64,000 nucleotides of DNA from contig VIIQ02000259.1 in NCBI GenBank assembly GCA_007449985.2, forward strand, positions 21,994 through 85,993. Direction: 5' to 3'. The number at the start of each line of letters is the position of its first letter. The stretch's first letter is position 1. The notes beneath the pieces were generated by a model. It saw nothing but the letters and a program-made list of their open reading frames with translations, searched no databases and had not been told where the DNA came from. Below are positions 22,539 to 34,368 of the stretch, piece by piece. This DNA is from Desmodesmus armatus. Lineage: Eukaryota; Chlorophyta; Chlorophyceae; Sphaeropleales; Scenedesmaceae. A program made the translations under genes and the position numbers.

Positions 22539-25500
22539 TCAATCAATTCCCAGCCAATCAGGACCAAACCCGTCATCATCCCCACCCTTCTCTGAACCCC
22601 CGTGCTGCTGCCCACCCTGCTGCTGCTGCCCGCCCTGCTGCTGCTGCCGCCCGCTGCTGGGCTGGAAGCCCATGCTCTGCCTCAACGGGCTAAACGCCGG
22701 CCCGAATGGGTCAGCATATGGGTTGTGCCCCGCCCCTGCCGCTGCCCCTGGCCCCTGCTGGTTGTTCTCCGGGTTTCGCTGCCTGAAGTTGTGCCGCAGG
22801 GGGCTGAACGTGGGGCCAAAGGGGTCCATGTTGAAGATATCATCCGCCCCGTCCGCACTGCTGCTGTCACTGTCGCTGCTGTCGCCACGGTAGTACTTCC
22901 TGGCCCACTTGGGCGGCCGCCAGCCTGAGCGCCCCTTGCTGCTCTTGCTGCCCTTACTGCCTGCCTGTGCATGGCTGTCGTCCTTACTGGCCCGGGTCTC
23001 TGCCTGGGCCTGAGCAGCAGCTCTAGCAGCAGCCCCGCTGCTGGAGAAGAACGGACCCTGCCAGCTGCGCCTGAAGTCAGCAGCACTGCCTGAGCCGCGG
23101 CTGCTGCCCCTACTGCTCCCCTGGCTGTGGCGAAGCCCCTCGCTGCTGTCAGGGCTGCTGCCTGTGCCCATGGGCGGCGGCTCCTGTTGCTGCTGTTCAG
23201 ATGGGCCTGCAGTGCTGCTTGTGCGGCTGTGGCTCTGGCTGCGGCTTGCACCTGCGCCGACGCTGCTGCTGACGCCCAGGAACAGTTTGCGCAGCTTGTT
23301 TGCGACGGCTTTGGCAGCTTTGGCTGCCTTCCGCCTGTAGCTGCCGCTGCTGCTGCCGTGGCTGTCACTTGCAGGGTCGCCTGCCGCCGCTGCCGCAGTT
23401 TCAGCGTCTGGCCTAGGGTTCTGTGGGCCCTGCTGAGGGTATTGCCTCACCTCGGGCACCTGCTGCTCAGCTGCACTAGCAGCCACATGGGCTCTGCTTG
23501 CCCTGGTACCCGTGCTGTCTCCTGCAGCCTGCTGTGTCCAGGAGGCTGACTCCGGCACAGGCTCAAACCTGCTGGTCCTGGTGCTGCTGTGAACCGTCCT
23601 GCAAGGCCCCACCGGCACAATTGCCCAGGTGCTGCTGTCACTGCCAGCACTCAGGCGTGAGGGCTTATATGCGGCGCTGGCGCTGTTGCTGTTGCCGCCG
23701 CTGCCGTTGCTGCCGCTGCTAGTGAACGCCATGGTGACCGGTGCTGGAGGCAGCCTGTCCCGTTTGCTGCTTGGTGCAGAGACTGGCTGCACAGTGTCAG
23801 CGGCCATGTTCGTGCTGCTGCTATGACAGCTGCCTGCAGCTGCTGCTGCAGCTGCCGTGACCCCTGGCAGATCACCAGCTGCTGTCGTAGGGTCCAAGCT
23901 GCTGTATGTTGCTGCTGCTGCCAGCCCAGGAGCCTCGTCAGACCTGGTGGCAGCAGCAGCAGCTGCTGCATGTGGGCCTGTGCTGCTGCTGTTGTTGCTG
24001 ACGCCCGTGTGCTGCTTCTGACGGGCGCTGCCACCTGGTCCATACTGGCTGCTGCTGCTATCATCACGGCTCTTGCGGCCAGTGCGCAGCCTGCGTGTCG
24101 CCCTGCCGTCTGACTGGTCCTCTGAGTCTGAATCATCACACTGCTGGGCAGGTCGCTTGCTCACACCCCTAAGCTGCTGGTGCTGGTGCTGCCGCTGCGC
24201 TGCCTGTGCACTTGCTTCCCCGCCTGCACACGTCTGCAGGAGACCGTCGGCTCCAGCAGGGGGGACGGCTGCTGCCGGGACCACCGCCGTGCCTGCATGT
24301 TCAGTTGCACCCCCCGTGGCGGCAGCCGGTACCTGGTGCTGCTGTGTGCTGCTGTTGCTGGGCGGGCCAGGTGGTGCGTCCTGCTTGTGCTTTTTGGGTG
24401 AGCCTGTGGTGCCTGGTGCTTCCTGTGGCTGTGCTGCATCTTGCTGCTGCTCCTCCTGCTGCTCTGCTGTTCGCTTGAGGGGGCTGGTCTTCTTGGTGCT
24501 GCCTGCTGGGGGCTGCAGGCCCACAGTGTCCTGCAGATGTCCAGCACGAAGATGCACATACATATGCAGTCAACAGAAAGTGCCAGTGACGGGGATCAGA
24601 TCATGCAGGGCCGGTAAAAACCTTCAGTAGAAACAGGTGAGTGCCAAAGCCAAAAGCCGACATCCCAAGCTTCAAACTCGCAGCCGCCATACCCACCTGG
24701 CCGTCAACAGGCTTCTTGCTCCAAGTGCCAGCTGCAGCTGCTGCTTGCAGGGACTGCAGTGAGCTGTCCACTGCAGCCAGCTTGATGTCAACGGCTGGCC
24801 ATGTCCCTGCTGTTGCCGCCTGGTGCATGCTGGCACCAGCAGCAGCAGGCTCCTGCACAGGCAGTATGTTGTCCTGCGCTGCAGAAGCTGCGGAGGGTGC
24901 TGCGGTGGCGCTGCTGCTGTTGCTCTTCCCTTGGTCTACAACCTCGGTGTCTGTCGACCACCTGCGGTACCTCCCTGCTGCTGAGTTCGCCAGCATGGCC
25001 TGAGACAGGGGCCCCACAGCGTTGGCTGCTGCATCACAGTGTGCAGCAGGGGGTTGCTGCTGCTGCTGGGCGCTGCTGCCCTGTGCATCCAGCTGCCGCC
25101 AGCTGTTTGTGCCCCTGCTGCTGTTGTAGCACTCGTCACCCTGCCCTGATGTAGGTGGCCCGTTGTTCAGCTGCTCATCTGCGGCCTGCAGCAATTCCTG
25201 CAAGGGGCCTCCTGTGCTGGCCCTGTGCTGCACCTGCCTGCCCAGAGAAAGGTTGCGGTGGGAGAGTGCATCATAGCTGGCCATAAGCTGCCTGCTGCGC
25301 CGTCTCTCCTTGCTGAGCTCGTGTCTCATGCGTGCCAGCTGCTGCTCTGAGGCTTGGCAGCGTGCTGAGAGCGCATTGTAGTCTCGCACCAGGTCTGACA
25401 GGTCAGCTGATGCTGCTGCAGGAGCAACTGTGTCCATGTGGTGGCTGTTGTCCTTGCTGCGGTGCCTTACTGGGGATGATTGGGACCTTTGCGGCTGCAG

Positions 25501-25882
25501 AAACGCATCCTTACTGGTGTCCTGGTCGACAGCAGTAGGTGGATGGGGCTCCAGGCGGTTGGGAGGGAAGCCTGTAGAGACAGTGGAACCCAGCACAGAA
25601 GGTGGTCGCAACGACAGTCAGGAAACTGGATAGGGCTACAGCTTCATGCATACATGCCCCTCAGCACCGATGTGTGCTGATAGGTCAGAGCAGCAGCACC
25701 AGCAGGAACGCTGTTCACGGCCTGTGGCAGCTCCTGTTTCGGCCAGGGACTGCAGTAAGCACTAAGAGCTAATATCTCTTATTATTTGAAGCTGACGTAG
25801 CTGCCGCAGGAGACCACATCAAAGCAGGCAGCTTGTTGTTGCAGCAGCTCCCAGAGCAGCTCCCACCTGTCGCGCCTTGCAT
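22539..25882 (-). CDS. Unrecognised disordered Ser/Ala/Gln-rich protein with coiled coil and repeated DPFGPxFSPLR motif
   Basis: Two large exons, 24697-25571 and 22539-24530, join in phase. A 16-base first exon (25867-25882, ATG CAA GGC GCG ACA G) fits both a GT donor and the required phase, giving 960 aa; the first exon is tentative, and the fallback start is the ATG at 25435-25437. Near the N-terminus a basic heptad-like segment (LVRDYNALSARCQASEQQ onward) should form a coiled coil. The middle is low complexity with RK-rich patches (TRRLRTGRKSR, YRRKAAKAAKAVANKLRKL). The C-terminus has two copies of a motif, DPFGPTFSPLR and DPFGPAFSPLR, about 35 residues apart, then an acidic end. I recognise no family. 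DPF recalls adaptor-binding peptides, but that is speculation. Confidence 0.75.
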
Positions 25883-27692
25883 GCTCGAGCCGTCAACGTA
25901 TGTATTCGCTCAAAGTTATGTTGGGGTGACCATTAGCAGCATATGCAACCCCCCGCCTGACGGTTGCAGTGCAATGCACCGATGAGGGCCGCTGCAACGG
26001 TGGTCTATGCCCTTAAGACAGTGCTCAGAACTAAGCAAAACACTTGACTGGGTCCCCGTCCCTGAAAGGCTGGCGCAGCATCACCTGTTACAAGCTGACT
26101 TCAGTCAAACCACTGTCCCAGCTAGACCCAGACGACAAGATGCCGCTTCACCCCTTTTCACCTCTCCTTGAAGCCATTTCTGCTGAAAAATGCAACTGAA
26201 CGCAGGTCAGGTGTTTGGGAGCTGAGCCAGCCTTCAACTTGGTAGCCTGCCCCCTCCTCCTTGGCTGTCACAGTGTGTTGGAGGGTGTGTTGAAGGGACC
26301 AACAATTAGCGCTTTTTGCCGGCGGCCAGGATAAAGTCTGGACAAGGGTGAAAGGCAGGGCGCACTCTGCTGCGAAGGGCCTGCTGTCACACCCAGTGTG
26401 TGGTGGACCAACCGGCGTAGATCAGATGGCAGCAGCCTGATGTTTCGGTGCAAAGAAGTAACGGTGCGGGGTGTGCAATGTGTCAAGTACTTGCAGTGAT
26501 GCACGCCGGCAGAGTGGGACGTTGGGGAAGAGACTGCTACAGGGGAGAGCCTCTCCTGAAAATTGGCAGCTCCAGCTCAGCGGCGTTTAGACCGAGTCAT
26601 TCTCAACCAGCAGGGTGTCACTGCCACTTGTTGCAGCCTGTCACTGCAACATGACACACATGGGCAGTGTGCTTGCATAGTTTGTGGACTGGTTGTTAGT
26701 CGGGGTGACCCTGCTACAAGACAGGTTTAGACTACGTGGTACGCTCGCCTACCAGCAGGGATGCGCAAGATTGTAGGCAGGGGAACTGCAAGGTGATACC
26801 GATCCCTGCTGTTGTCAGTTGCCAGCCAGTACAGAGGAGAGGAAGAACAACAACACAGTGCAAGTGACGCGCTGTGCTTGCGTCAGAGAGGGCTCACCCC
26901 ACTGCAGGGACAGCAAGGATGCGGCAAGTTGTGGGGAGGGGAGGGGGGGGGGCTGACTGCTGCAACTACAGGAGGCAGGAGCCCTAGGTCTCTATGCACG
27001 ATACTACCAAGGCCTGTCTGTGTTTACCCGACAGCCGCAGGGCGTCTCGGTCACACCCCCCCCCCCCCCCGGGTGGCACGAAGCCGGGGGCGTCGGGCTC
27101 CTCTGCTTGAACCTTGGCTTTCCAGAGGAGTATGGGCATCCTTGATCACTGATGCAAGCCCCCCCCCCCCCCCCCACACACACACACCACCACCACCACC
27201 GGAGCCTTCACCGACCGCACCCAGTACACCGTGCCAAGAATGGGTGCAGTGTTACCAGCCAAGCTGGTTGATAAGTTGCTTTAGCTCCAACACAATGCGC
27301 TACGTGATCTTGAGCTTTCAGCAGCACAGCATTGCATGTGCATGTTTCATGCAGCCACCCATCATCAAGGGCTCCAGCCAACCGCGGGCAAGCCCGCCCT
27401 GCCACGTGTATCACAATTGCTGGTTCGGCATCACCAGAATAATGAAAGGCTCACTTTGTGCCATTCCACATCACACACCTGCTCACACTTCCGGTTGCAG
27501 ACGTGTCAAACGGGAACAAACAACGTGCTGCTCAGGCAGTGTAGGCCGCCTGGATGATGCACGTTTTGAAGGGTTCTATCACAACTTTGGTACTCAGCTA
27601 ATTTTGGCATTATCGCAGCAGGGCTTGTCATACGTCGTGACCGCCAGGGGGCCACGCCAGCATGCGGGTTGGTGCTTGAGCCCCTGCGATAC
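25883..27692. other. Region between divergent genes (leftward DPF-motif gene, rightward SDP1)
   Basis: About 1.8 kb with no supported exon. CpG-containing sequence near 25870-26200 and again near 26280-26430 fits shared promoter regions. Homopolymer tracts occur at 26937-26951 (G) and at 27057-27070 and 27161-27175 (C). A 294-codon open frame (26812-27696) arises across these tracts and shows no domain. SDP1 could have an additional upstream exon here. Confidence 0.35.
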
Positions 27693-30600
27693 ATGAAGTC
27701 TCATGTGAGCGCGAGACATGCGGGGCCTTTGTGCCCTGCCAATCGCGGCAAGGTGCAGCACAGGAGCCTCACCAGCAGGTCCTCCCACCACAGCAGCACA
27801 GACAAGCTCGTCAGCTGGTTCCTTCAGCTGTCCCTACTGGCAGTATGGAAGTCTATGACAACCTTTAGTGCTCCACTAGCACGTGTGCTGGCGCTGTATG
27901 TGTACACTGGAAAGTCCACACTCAGGGTCTGCAGCTGGGCGACACGGCTGGTGCTGAAGCTCACAGGATGGCTTGCCAGCCCAGCGTTCCCACACAGCAG
28001 ATGGCTAAGGCAGTGGTCAAGGCATATGCCCTGGCCGCTGGACGTACGGAAGTGGCATGTGGTTGTAGGTGCGTGTGGGCTTGTCAGCAGCAGTGGTCCA
28101 ATGTTTTGTGGGCAGTGATTGCACCCTGCTCGATGCATAGGGGATAACAGTGTGTTGGGTTTTGGAAGGGAGGGTATGCCATCTCTATTACCCATGCACC
28201 TTCTAGCTGGCAATGAATTAGGGTTCTTCACACCCCACCCACTGGGGTGGTGGATGGCGTGCAGCTGGCGTGCAGCCTCCGGTATTGTGCAACAGTCCGT
28301 GTAGCAGGCGGTGTGCTGGCCTAGTCTGCTTGCAGCAGCACCAAGCTGACATTCCTCCACCTCGTTTGGCAGCGTCTGACCCCTCTTTGTCACGCCTGCG
28401 TCCCCTGGTCATGGTGTGCCCTTGTGCTGCAGCCATGTTTTTCACGGCCTCTATTATCAACTCCATGCTGCGCAAATGGCGGGAAAGCTTCGACGAGAAG
28501 CTGAAGCAGCTGCGACTGCTGCAGGACCGCATGGCAGCTGCAACTAGCTATGCAGAGTGGCGGGAGTTTGCGCAGCAGGTGTGTGAAGCTGGCAACCCAC
28601 ATGGCCCGTGGCTGCAAGCAGCAGAGGGATGAAGTAACCACAGCCGGCAGCAGCGGCACGCATACTGTGTTACTACTTGGCTGGCAGCTACGCACTGTGA
28701 CAGCTGCAAGCTGACAAATCAGCTGACATTCCAAGCAGTTGCCCCAGCAGAAGCGATGGGCTTGATTTGCTTAGGCCTGCTAATACCTCGATGATGCTCC
28801 TGCTCTGACCTGTGTTGTGGCATGGTGTCCTGTGCGTCTGCTGTGCGTGTTTGCAGCTTGATCGGCTGGGTCATGCTAGGGGTGGTGATGTGACGGGTCG
28901 CATACGCGAGAACCTGTATGATGGCAAGCTGCTGCAGCAGAAGCTGGGCCACTTGCAGGTGCGAAGGACCCCAGCACCAACTTGATCTCAGTATGTCAGG
29001 CAGCGCGGGACAGACGCATGCGCGCGATTGGATGCATGCTTGCTGTTGGCGGCGGAGGGGAGCAGTTGTTTGAATGGCAGAGTGTCTGATGCACTGCATG
29101 GGTTCTGCATGCAACAGCTGCTGGAAGTTCAAGACATGCAGCAGTGGACCAACATGTGTTGCTGTTTTTGTCAGCCCCCCCCCCCCCACACACACACACA
29201 CGCACACAAGTGTTGGCATGCCTGATAGACTGCTTGCATGTGACTTGCATGTTCATAGTATGCTAGCTACACAAGTTCTCCCTGTGCTAACACACAATCA
29301 CACTCCCCTCACACGATACTGCTGCTGCTGTTGCGACCTGCAGGATGTGCGCAACCAGGGCAATGTGCGGGAGGTGATGTTTGCGCTGCGCACAGACCTC
29401 ATCCGCAACATTGCCAACATTGCCAAGAGCCAGCTGCATGAGCACTACTACGAGGTGCCAGCACCCATCCGGGAGTACATACAGGAGGTCAAGGCCCAGC
29501 TGGCACTGCTCACAGGTCGGTGCCACCTAGGATTTTGTTATAGCAGCAGCACAGCAGCAGTCACTTTGGCTGAACAAGGCAGCAGTGCCTGCCGGCAAGG
29601 CTTTTGCTGGCGTTGCGTTGGGGTCCTGCTGTAAGGGGCTTGCACTGTTCTGGGCATGTCTGTACTGTTGCGCTGGCAGGATGTAGATAAGTAACGGAGT
29701 GGTGGTGACGATTTGAGTGACAAGAGGGGTGTGTGTATGTGTGTCTACATTGCAGACTGGCCTGATGCGGGCCTGTGCTGTATTCAACCGGGCCTGTTGC
29801 ACTGGGCTCTGCTGTATTTTTGCTGGCAGGGTGAGGATCAAATCAAATGACAGAATGGTTGTGTGTTTGTGTGTGTTGCTTGCAGACTGGCCTGATGCGG
29901 GGCTGGACACGGAGGAGAAGCTGTCCTTCTTCAGGGAGACGCGGCATGCCTTTGGCCGCACAGCCCTGCTGCTGTCTGGGGGCGGCGGCTTGGGCAGCTT
30001 CCACCTGGTGAGGAGTAGCAACGGATGTGGCTAGGAGCCAGTACAGTACAGTAACTGGGGACAGGGTCCCAACCTCGGCACTAGCCAGCGAGCAGACAGT
30101 ACAGACAGGGAATTGGCACTGCTGAGCTGGACCAGAGTAGTTGTTGCACTCTCGTGGAGCGTTCTCTAGCGTATCAGATGCAAGAGCATCGTGCGCAAGT
30201 GTCCCTCCTTATGTAGAGGCGTCGCAGCAGTAGCCGGGACCCCAGGCTGTGTGTGCATGGGTCCCTGTCGACATCTCTAGCATTTCTTGGCATGTAAAAG
30301 GTGTGCTGAGTTTTGACATGCATGCCCATCCATCCTTTGCCCGGCTGTGCTGACAGGGTGTTGTGAAGGCGCTGTTTGAGCACCGCATGCTGCCCCGCGT
30401 GATGGCTGGCAGCAGTGTGGGGTCCATTGTGGCGGGAATCGTGGCCACACGCACCGACGACGAGCTGCGTGAGACGTTCAGGTGGGTTCGCACATGCCTG
30501 GTGGCACAAAGCATGTCACGGCTCAAGATCCAGGACTTTTGTGTGCATATGTGCTGGTGTGATGTTTATGCAGCCCTACGTACCAACCAAAACCCGCTAG

Positions 30601-33151
30601 TCTGCCTTCAGATCATTGGCGGGTTTTTACACGATGCTTCGGAAGGTGCTTCGTTTCTTCTAGAAAGGTGTTGAGCTGATACGTCTTGATGCAGGCAGGC
30701 CCCAAATGCACCATGCCGTGCTTCCGAAATGTCCTGGTTGGTATGTCGTTTCTCTCTTTCCCGCCTGCAGGAAGCTTGACAACATGGAGCTGTCGTTCTT
30801 CAACAACAGCCGGTCTGTGGAGATGGTGCAGAGCTTCCTGCAGAAGGGTGCACTGCATGACATGAGCTTCCTGCAGGTAAGGGCTGATCTGCTCCACGTG
30901 TTCAAGACTTCACCGGGTCTGCTGTGTTGAGATGCAAAGAGCATTGCTTTGTGCTGGGGCTGTGGACGTCCTGACTGGTCTGATTTCATCCAGCAGCCCC
31001 ATGCTGATCGATAGGGCACAAAGTTTCCAAGCCAGCTCTGTGGCTTGTTTCTGCTGCACAGCACTTGCTGGTACTGTAGTACTGCACCGCGTGTCGCCGC
31101 ACATGGTAATGTCCATTGACGCATGTGTTGTGCCTGTGGCATCTTGGTATGTCCGATCAGAATACACTACTGTGCCTGACTGTGCCAGCCTGCCTGCTGG
31201 TTGTGATTGCAGCGCAAGCTCAAGGCGCTGATCGGGAACTACACCTTCCTCGAGGCGTACGAGCGCACGGGGCGCATCCTCAACGTGTCGGTGTGTCCAG
31301 CAGACACCAACGAGCCGGCCCGGCTACTCAATTACCTCACAGCGCCGCAGGTAAGGGTGCCGGGATGTTGGACACCTAGGCCTTGGCCGCGGCGTAAGGG
31401 TCCAGATGAGAATGGCTACTTGACATGGAGCATTGTGCTGCTGTCTTCGCGGCATGTAAGCAGTAGGCTTGCAGGAAAGCCCTGTACTCAGTGTAGGCAA
31501 GCTTGTCTGTGCTCTTTTGTTATGCAGGCCCTGATCTGGAGTGCTGTTGCAGCCAGCAGCGCCTTCCCTGGGCTGTTCCACCCTCAGGACCTGCTTGCAC
31601 GCAATGCACGTGGCGAGGAGGTCAGGTGAGGCTGCAGGAGACTTGGCCCCCATGCCACACTCAAATCTTGATTTCCGCCTGAGTTCTTGCCAGCCCTGAC
31701 TGCCGGCCCTCCATCAAGCACCCACACAAGGTCAAACCTTTGTTATGTTTGTGTGGCGTAGATCCTCACTGAACCCACCCTGCTTGTGCATCACCCTGTG
31801 TCAACCAGGTCCCTCCCTTGCAATTGTGTGCGTGTCTGCGTGTCCTAAATTCTCACTTCCTGTCTGCGCTTTTCCCCCTCACACCCTTCACATCCCACCC
31901 CTCCAGGTTCTCTGTGCCCAGCATGTCTGACAACATCTCCCGCCGCTGGCGTGACGGCAGCCTTGAGCTGGACCTGCCCACCTTCCTGCTGAGTGAAATG
32001 TTCAACTGCAACCACTTCATCGTCAGCCAGACCAACCCGCACATCGTGCCGCTGCTCAACCTCAAGAAGAGCCTCAGCAAGCGCTGGGCAAACCTCCTGG
32101 AGTTGGAGCTGAGACATAGGTGTGTGTAGGGTGCTAGCATAGATGATACGTGTTGTTAGGAACATGCAAGTCATATGCTAGCAATTGTCTCAGACACAAA
32201 CATAGGCAGACTAGGATGTAAAACCGTAGAGTGCAAGGACGGTAGTGTGTGTTGGTGTATGGGTGTATGTGACGCTGGGGTGTACTTGTGTGCACGTGCT
32301 GCGGTGGGTGATATGGCAAGCAGGGCTTTGCAGACACACTTTGCTTGTGTACCTGTGGACGCTGTGCATGTCTGACCCAGAGTCTTTGTAGCACAGTGTG
32401 GATGTGGGCTCTCAGCAGTGGCTCCTCCTGTAGCAGTGGCATAGGTCATGAATCCATGAGCAGGAAATGCGACGCCTGCCTTGCCCTGCCCTGTTGTGTG
32501 CACAGGTGTGCCCAGCTGAAGTGGATCATGCCGGACTGGTTCCCCACCAAGTGGGTGTCGCTGTTCACTCAGCCGTGGGAAGGCGACATCACCCTGGTGC
32601 TGCCTAGCCACATGTGGAACGTTGGCAAGTCCATCGTCAACCCCACATCGGCTGACATCATGAGCGCCACGCGGCAGGTAAGGCAGACTGGCATGCATAC
32701 GAATGTGTTGCCCTTACACTGCGGTGCTGTTGCTGTAGACGCTGTTGCATTTAGGGCCTGTTCAATCTCTTACACGGACACTCAGCTTGCCCTGTGCATG
32801 CGTGTACCTTGCGCACACACACGCAATTTGTAGCATGACACATTCAAGTCACAATGCATCTGCAGCAGTATGTCGCAAGCGCCTAGTGACCTCCTCTCTC
32901 TTTGCCTCTACTCACTCACTCACTCACGCGATACAATCTATCTGTGCCCACAGGGTGAGCTGGCCATCTGGCAGAAGCTGTCAGCCATCGAGACCAACTG
33001 CACCATCGAGGCCACCTTGGACGCCTGCCTGGCCCGCCTGACCAACAAGGCCCGGGAGCGGCCCCTCAAACCCCTCAGCTCCCGCATCCCCAGCTGGCTC
33101 TCCATGTCAGCAATCGGCCAGCAGGCCGTCGCCAGCTGGGGCAACCCCTAG
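27693..33151 (+). CDS. SDP1: SDP1-type triacylglycerol lipase (patatin-like)
   Basis: Twelve exons join in frame (27693-28068, 28433-28578, 28857-28958, 29344-29515, 29886-30007, 30357-30481, 30771-30876, 31213-31350, 31528-31625, 31907-32119, 32506-32677, 32954-33151), giving 655 aa. The order matches plant SUGAR-DEPENDENT1: an N-terminal hydrophobic region, a helical domain ([18 protein letters not shown]), then the patatin domain with oxyanion loop [14 protein letters not shown], nucleophile motif GSSVGS (Ser326) and catalytic Asp in RRWRDGSLE (Asp478), then IVSQTNPH and the EGDITLVLP region. SDP1 starts hydrolysis of stored triacylglycerol at the oil body. The frame stops at TAG 33149, but a tail resembling plant SDP1's long disordered C-terminus lies open in another frame directly downstream (33208-34368). 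The first exon and its ATG are the least certain part. One intron carries a decoy acceptor at 29755. Confidence 0.9.
29722..29771 (+). repeat. Decoy copy of an intron-exon junction in SDP1
   Basis: A (GT)-rich stretch, an acceptor and the exon start ACTGGCCTGATGCGGG occur here and again at the true exon start, 29886-29901, 130 bases downstream. The first copy then diverges into intron sequence. Only the second continues into the conserved lipase frame. Confidence 0.8.
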
Positions 33152-33207
33152 AGGCTGGTACAAGCCCTGGGTACAGACCCTGGGGTAGTTACCCCAAGGG
33201 TGGGAGT

Positions 33208-34368
33208 GTGCTGGCCGGCGGTACCAGCTGGGGGCACCTGCCGGCGGTGGTTCAGGCACAGCAGGTCGCAGCGGCAGCAGCGGCGGCGGCGGCGGCCGTG
33301 CGCCGCAGCGGCAGCAATGTGGCCCTTGCGTCAGCGGGCGGGCTCAGCATTGGGTCGGCAGGGTGTGTGGCGGCCACGGCGGCCGAGCAGCAGCGGCAGC
33401 AGCAGGAGCAGCAGCAGGAGTCTCATTACGGCAGTGACTTGCCGATGAGCCCCACAGGCAGCTGTGCCAGCGGCAATGCGCCCAGCACCAGTCTGGAAGA
33501 CGGGCCGGCTACGATCTCAGAGGCTATGGCTGCTATGGCCAATGCAGCCAACTTGGGAGGCCTGCACAGCGGCTACAGCTACACAGCAGCTGCTCTGCAC
33601 CATGCCAACGGACAGCAGCACGGCAACAGTCCGAAGCACCAGGGGCAACCGCCGCAGGGTGGGACCATGGGTGCTGGGCAGCTTCCTGGGGGGCTCAGTG
33701 TCGCCTTTGGGCGCAATAGCAGCGGCAGCAGCGGTGGTGGCTCGGGTGCGTCCGCAGGGGTGGCATCCCCTCTGCGGTCTGCAGGGTCACTAGGCTCTCA
33801 GGGGATTGCTGCCCCAGCTACGATCCATGAGCACATGGCAGCTGCGAAGGCCAAGAGGGTGGGGTCCTGGGCCGCCAGCACTGACATAGCAGACTCCGTG
33901 TCAGACTTCCCAGCAAGTGGCAGTAGCGTGGCAGCAGCGGCAGCCGCCGCGGACGCCGCTGCGGCAGCAGTGGCAGCAGCGTACCATGCGCGCAAGGCTA
34001 GCAGCTCCCCATGTCCCGGCAAGGGGCTGCTGGTAAGGCTGTTTGACAGCCAGGGGTTGCTCGAGGAGGCTGCAAACAGCCTGCCCACCATCCCTGACAG
34101 CAGCAGCAGCAACGGCAGCAGCCGCAGCGCGGCAGCGGCTGAGGCAGCAGCGGCTGCGCGGCGTGCGGCGCAGGGCAACGACAGCCGCCGCAGCAGCTTG
34201 AGCAGCACTGGCGCTCATGCAGCCAGCGATGTATTGGGTGAGCTGGACTGCTGTGACTCGAGCGTGATCACGGACATCTGGAGCAGCCTGTTCCCGCTTG
34301 CCACGTCAGCGCTGGCGCTTGAGGCTGCCTCAGATGGCACGCAGGGCTTGGACTTCATTGCCCCATGA
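33208..34368 (+). CDS. Probable C-terminal tail of SDP1, split off by an apparent frameshift
   Basis: This frame is open back through the SDP1 TAG at 33149 and runs to TGA 34366-34368. It encodes an Ala/Ser/Gln-rich disordered region (QAQQVAAAAAAAAAAVRRSG) with some conserved-looking pieces (SLEDGPATISEAMAAMANAA, GELDCCDSSVITDIWSSLFP). One extra C in the CCCC run at 33145-33148 would turn the TAG into CTA GAG and carry SDP1 straight into this frame, giving a tail of about 406 residues. Plant SDP1 proteins also have a long low-complexity C-terminal tail. The alternative is that SDP1 really ends at the TAG and this is 3' UTR, but the length and sustained composition of the frame argue against that. 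Confidence 0.6.
   Translation: MLAGGTSWGHLPAVVQAQQVAAAAAAAAAAVRRSGSNVALASAGGLSIGSAGCVAATAAEQQRQQQEQQQESHYGSDLPMSPTGSCASGNAPSTSLEDGPATISEAMAAMANAANLGGLHSGYSYTAAALHHANGQQHGNSPKHQGQPPQGGTMGAGQLPGGLSVAFGRNSSGSSGGGSGASAGVASPLRSAGSLGSQGIAAPATIHEHMAAAKAKRVGSWAASTDIADSVSDFPASGSSVAAAAAAADAAAAAVAAAYHARKASSSPCPGKGLLVRLFDSQGLLEEAANSLPTIPDSSSSNGSSRSAAAAEAAAAARRAAQGNDSRRSSLSSTGAHAASDVLGELDCCDSSVITDIWSSLFPLATSALALEAASDGTQGLDFIAP

Noticed and set aside
26812..27696. 294-codon open frame upstream of SDP1
   Set aside because: Spans G and C homopolymer tracts, with His/Thr repeats from CAC runs and no domain.
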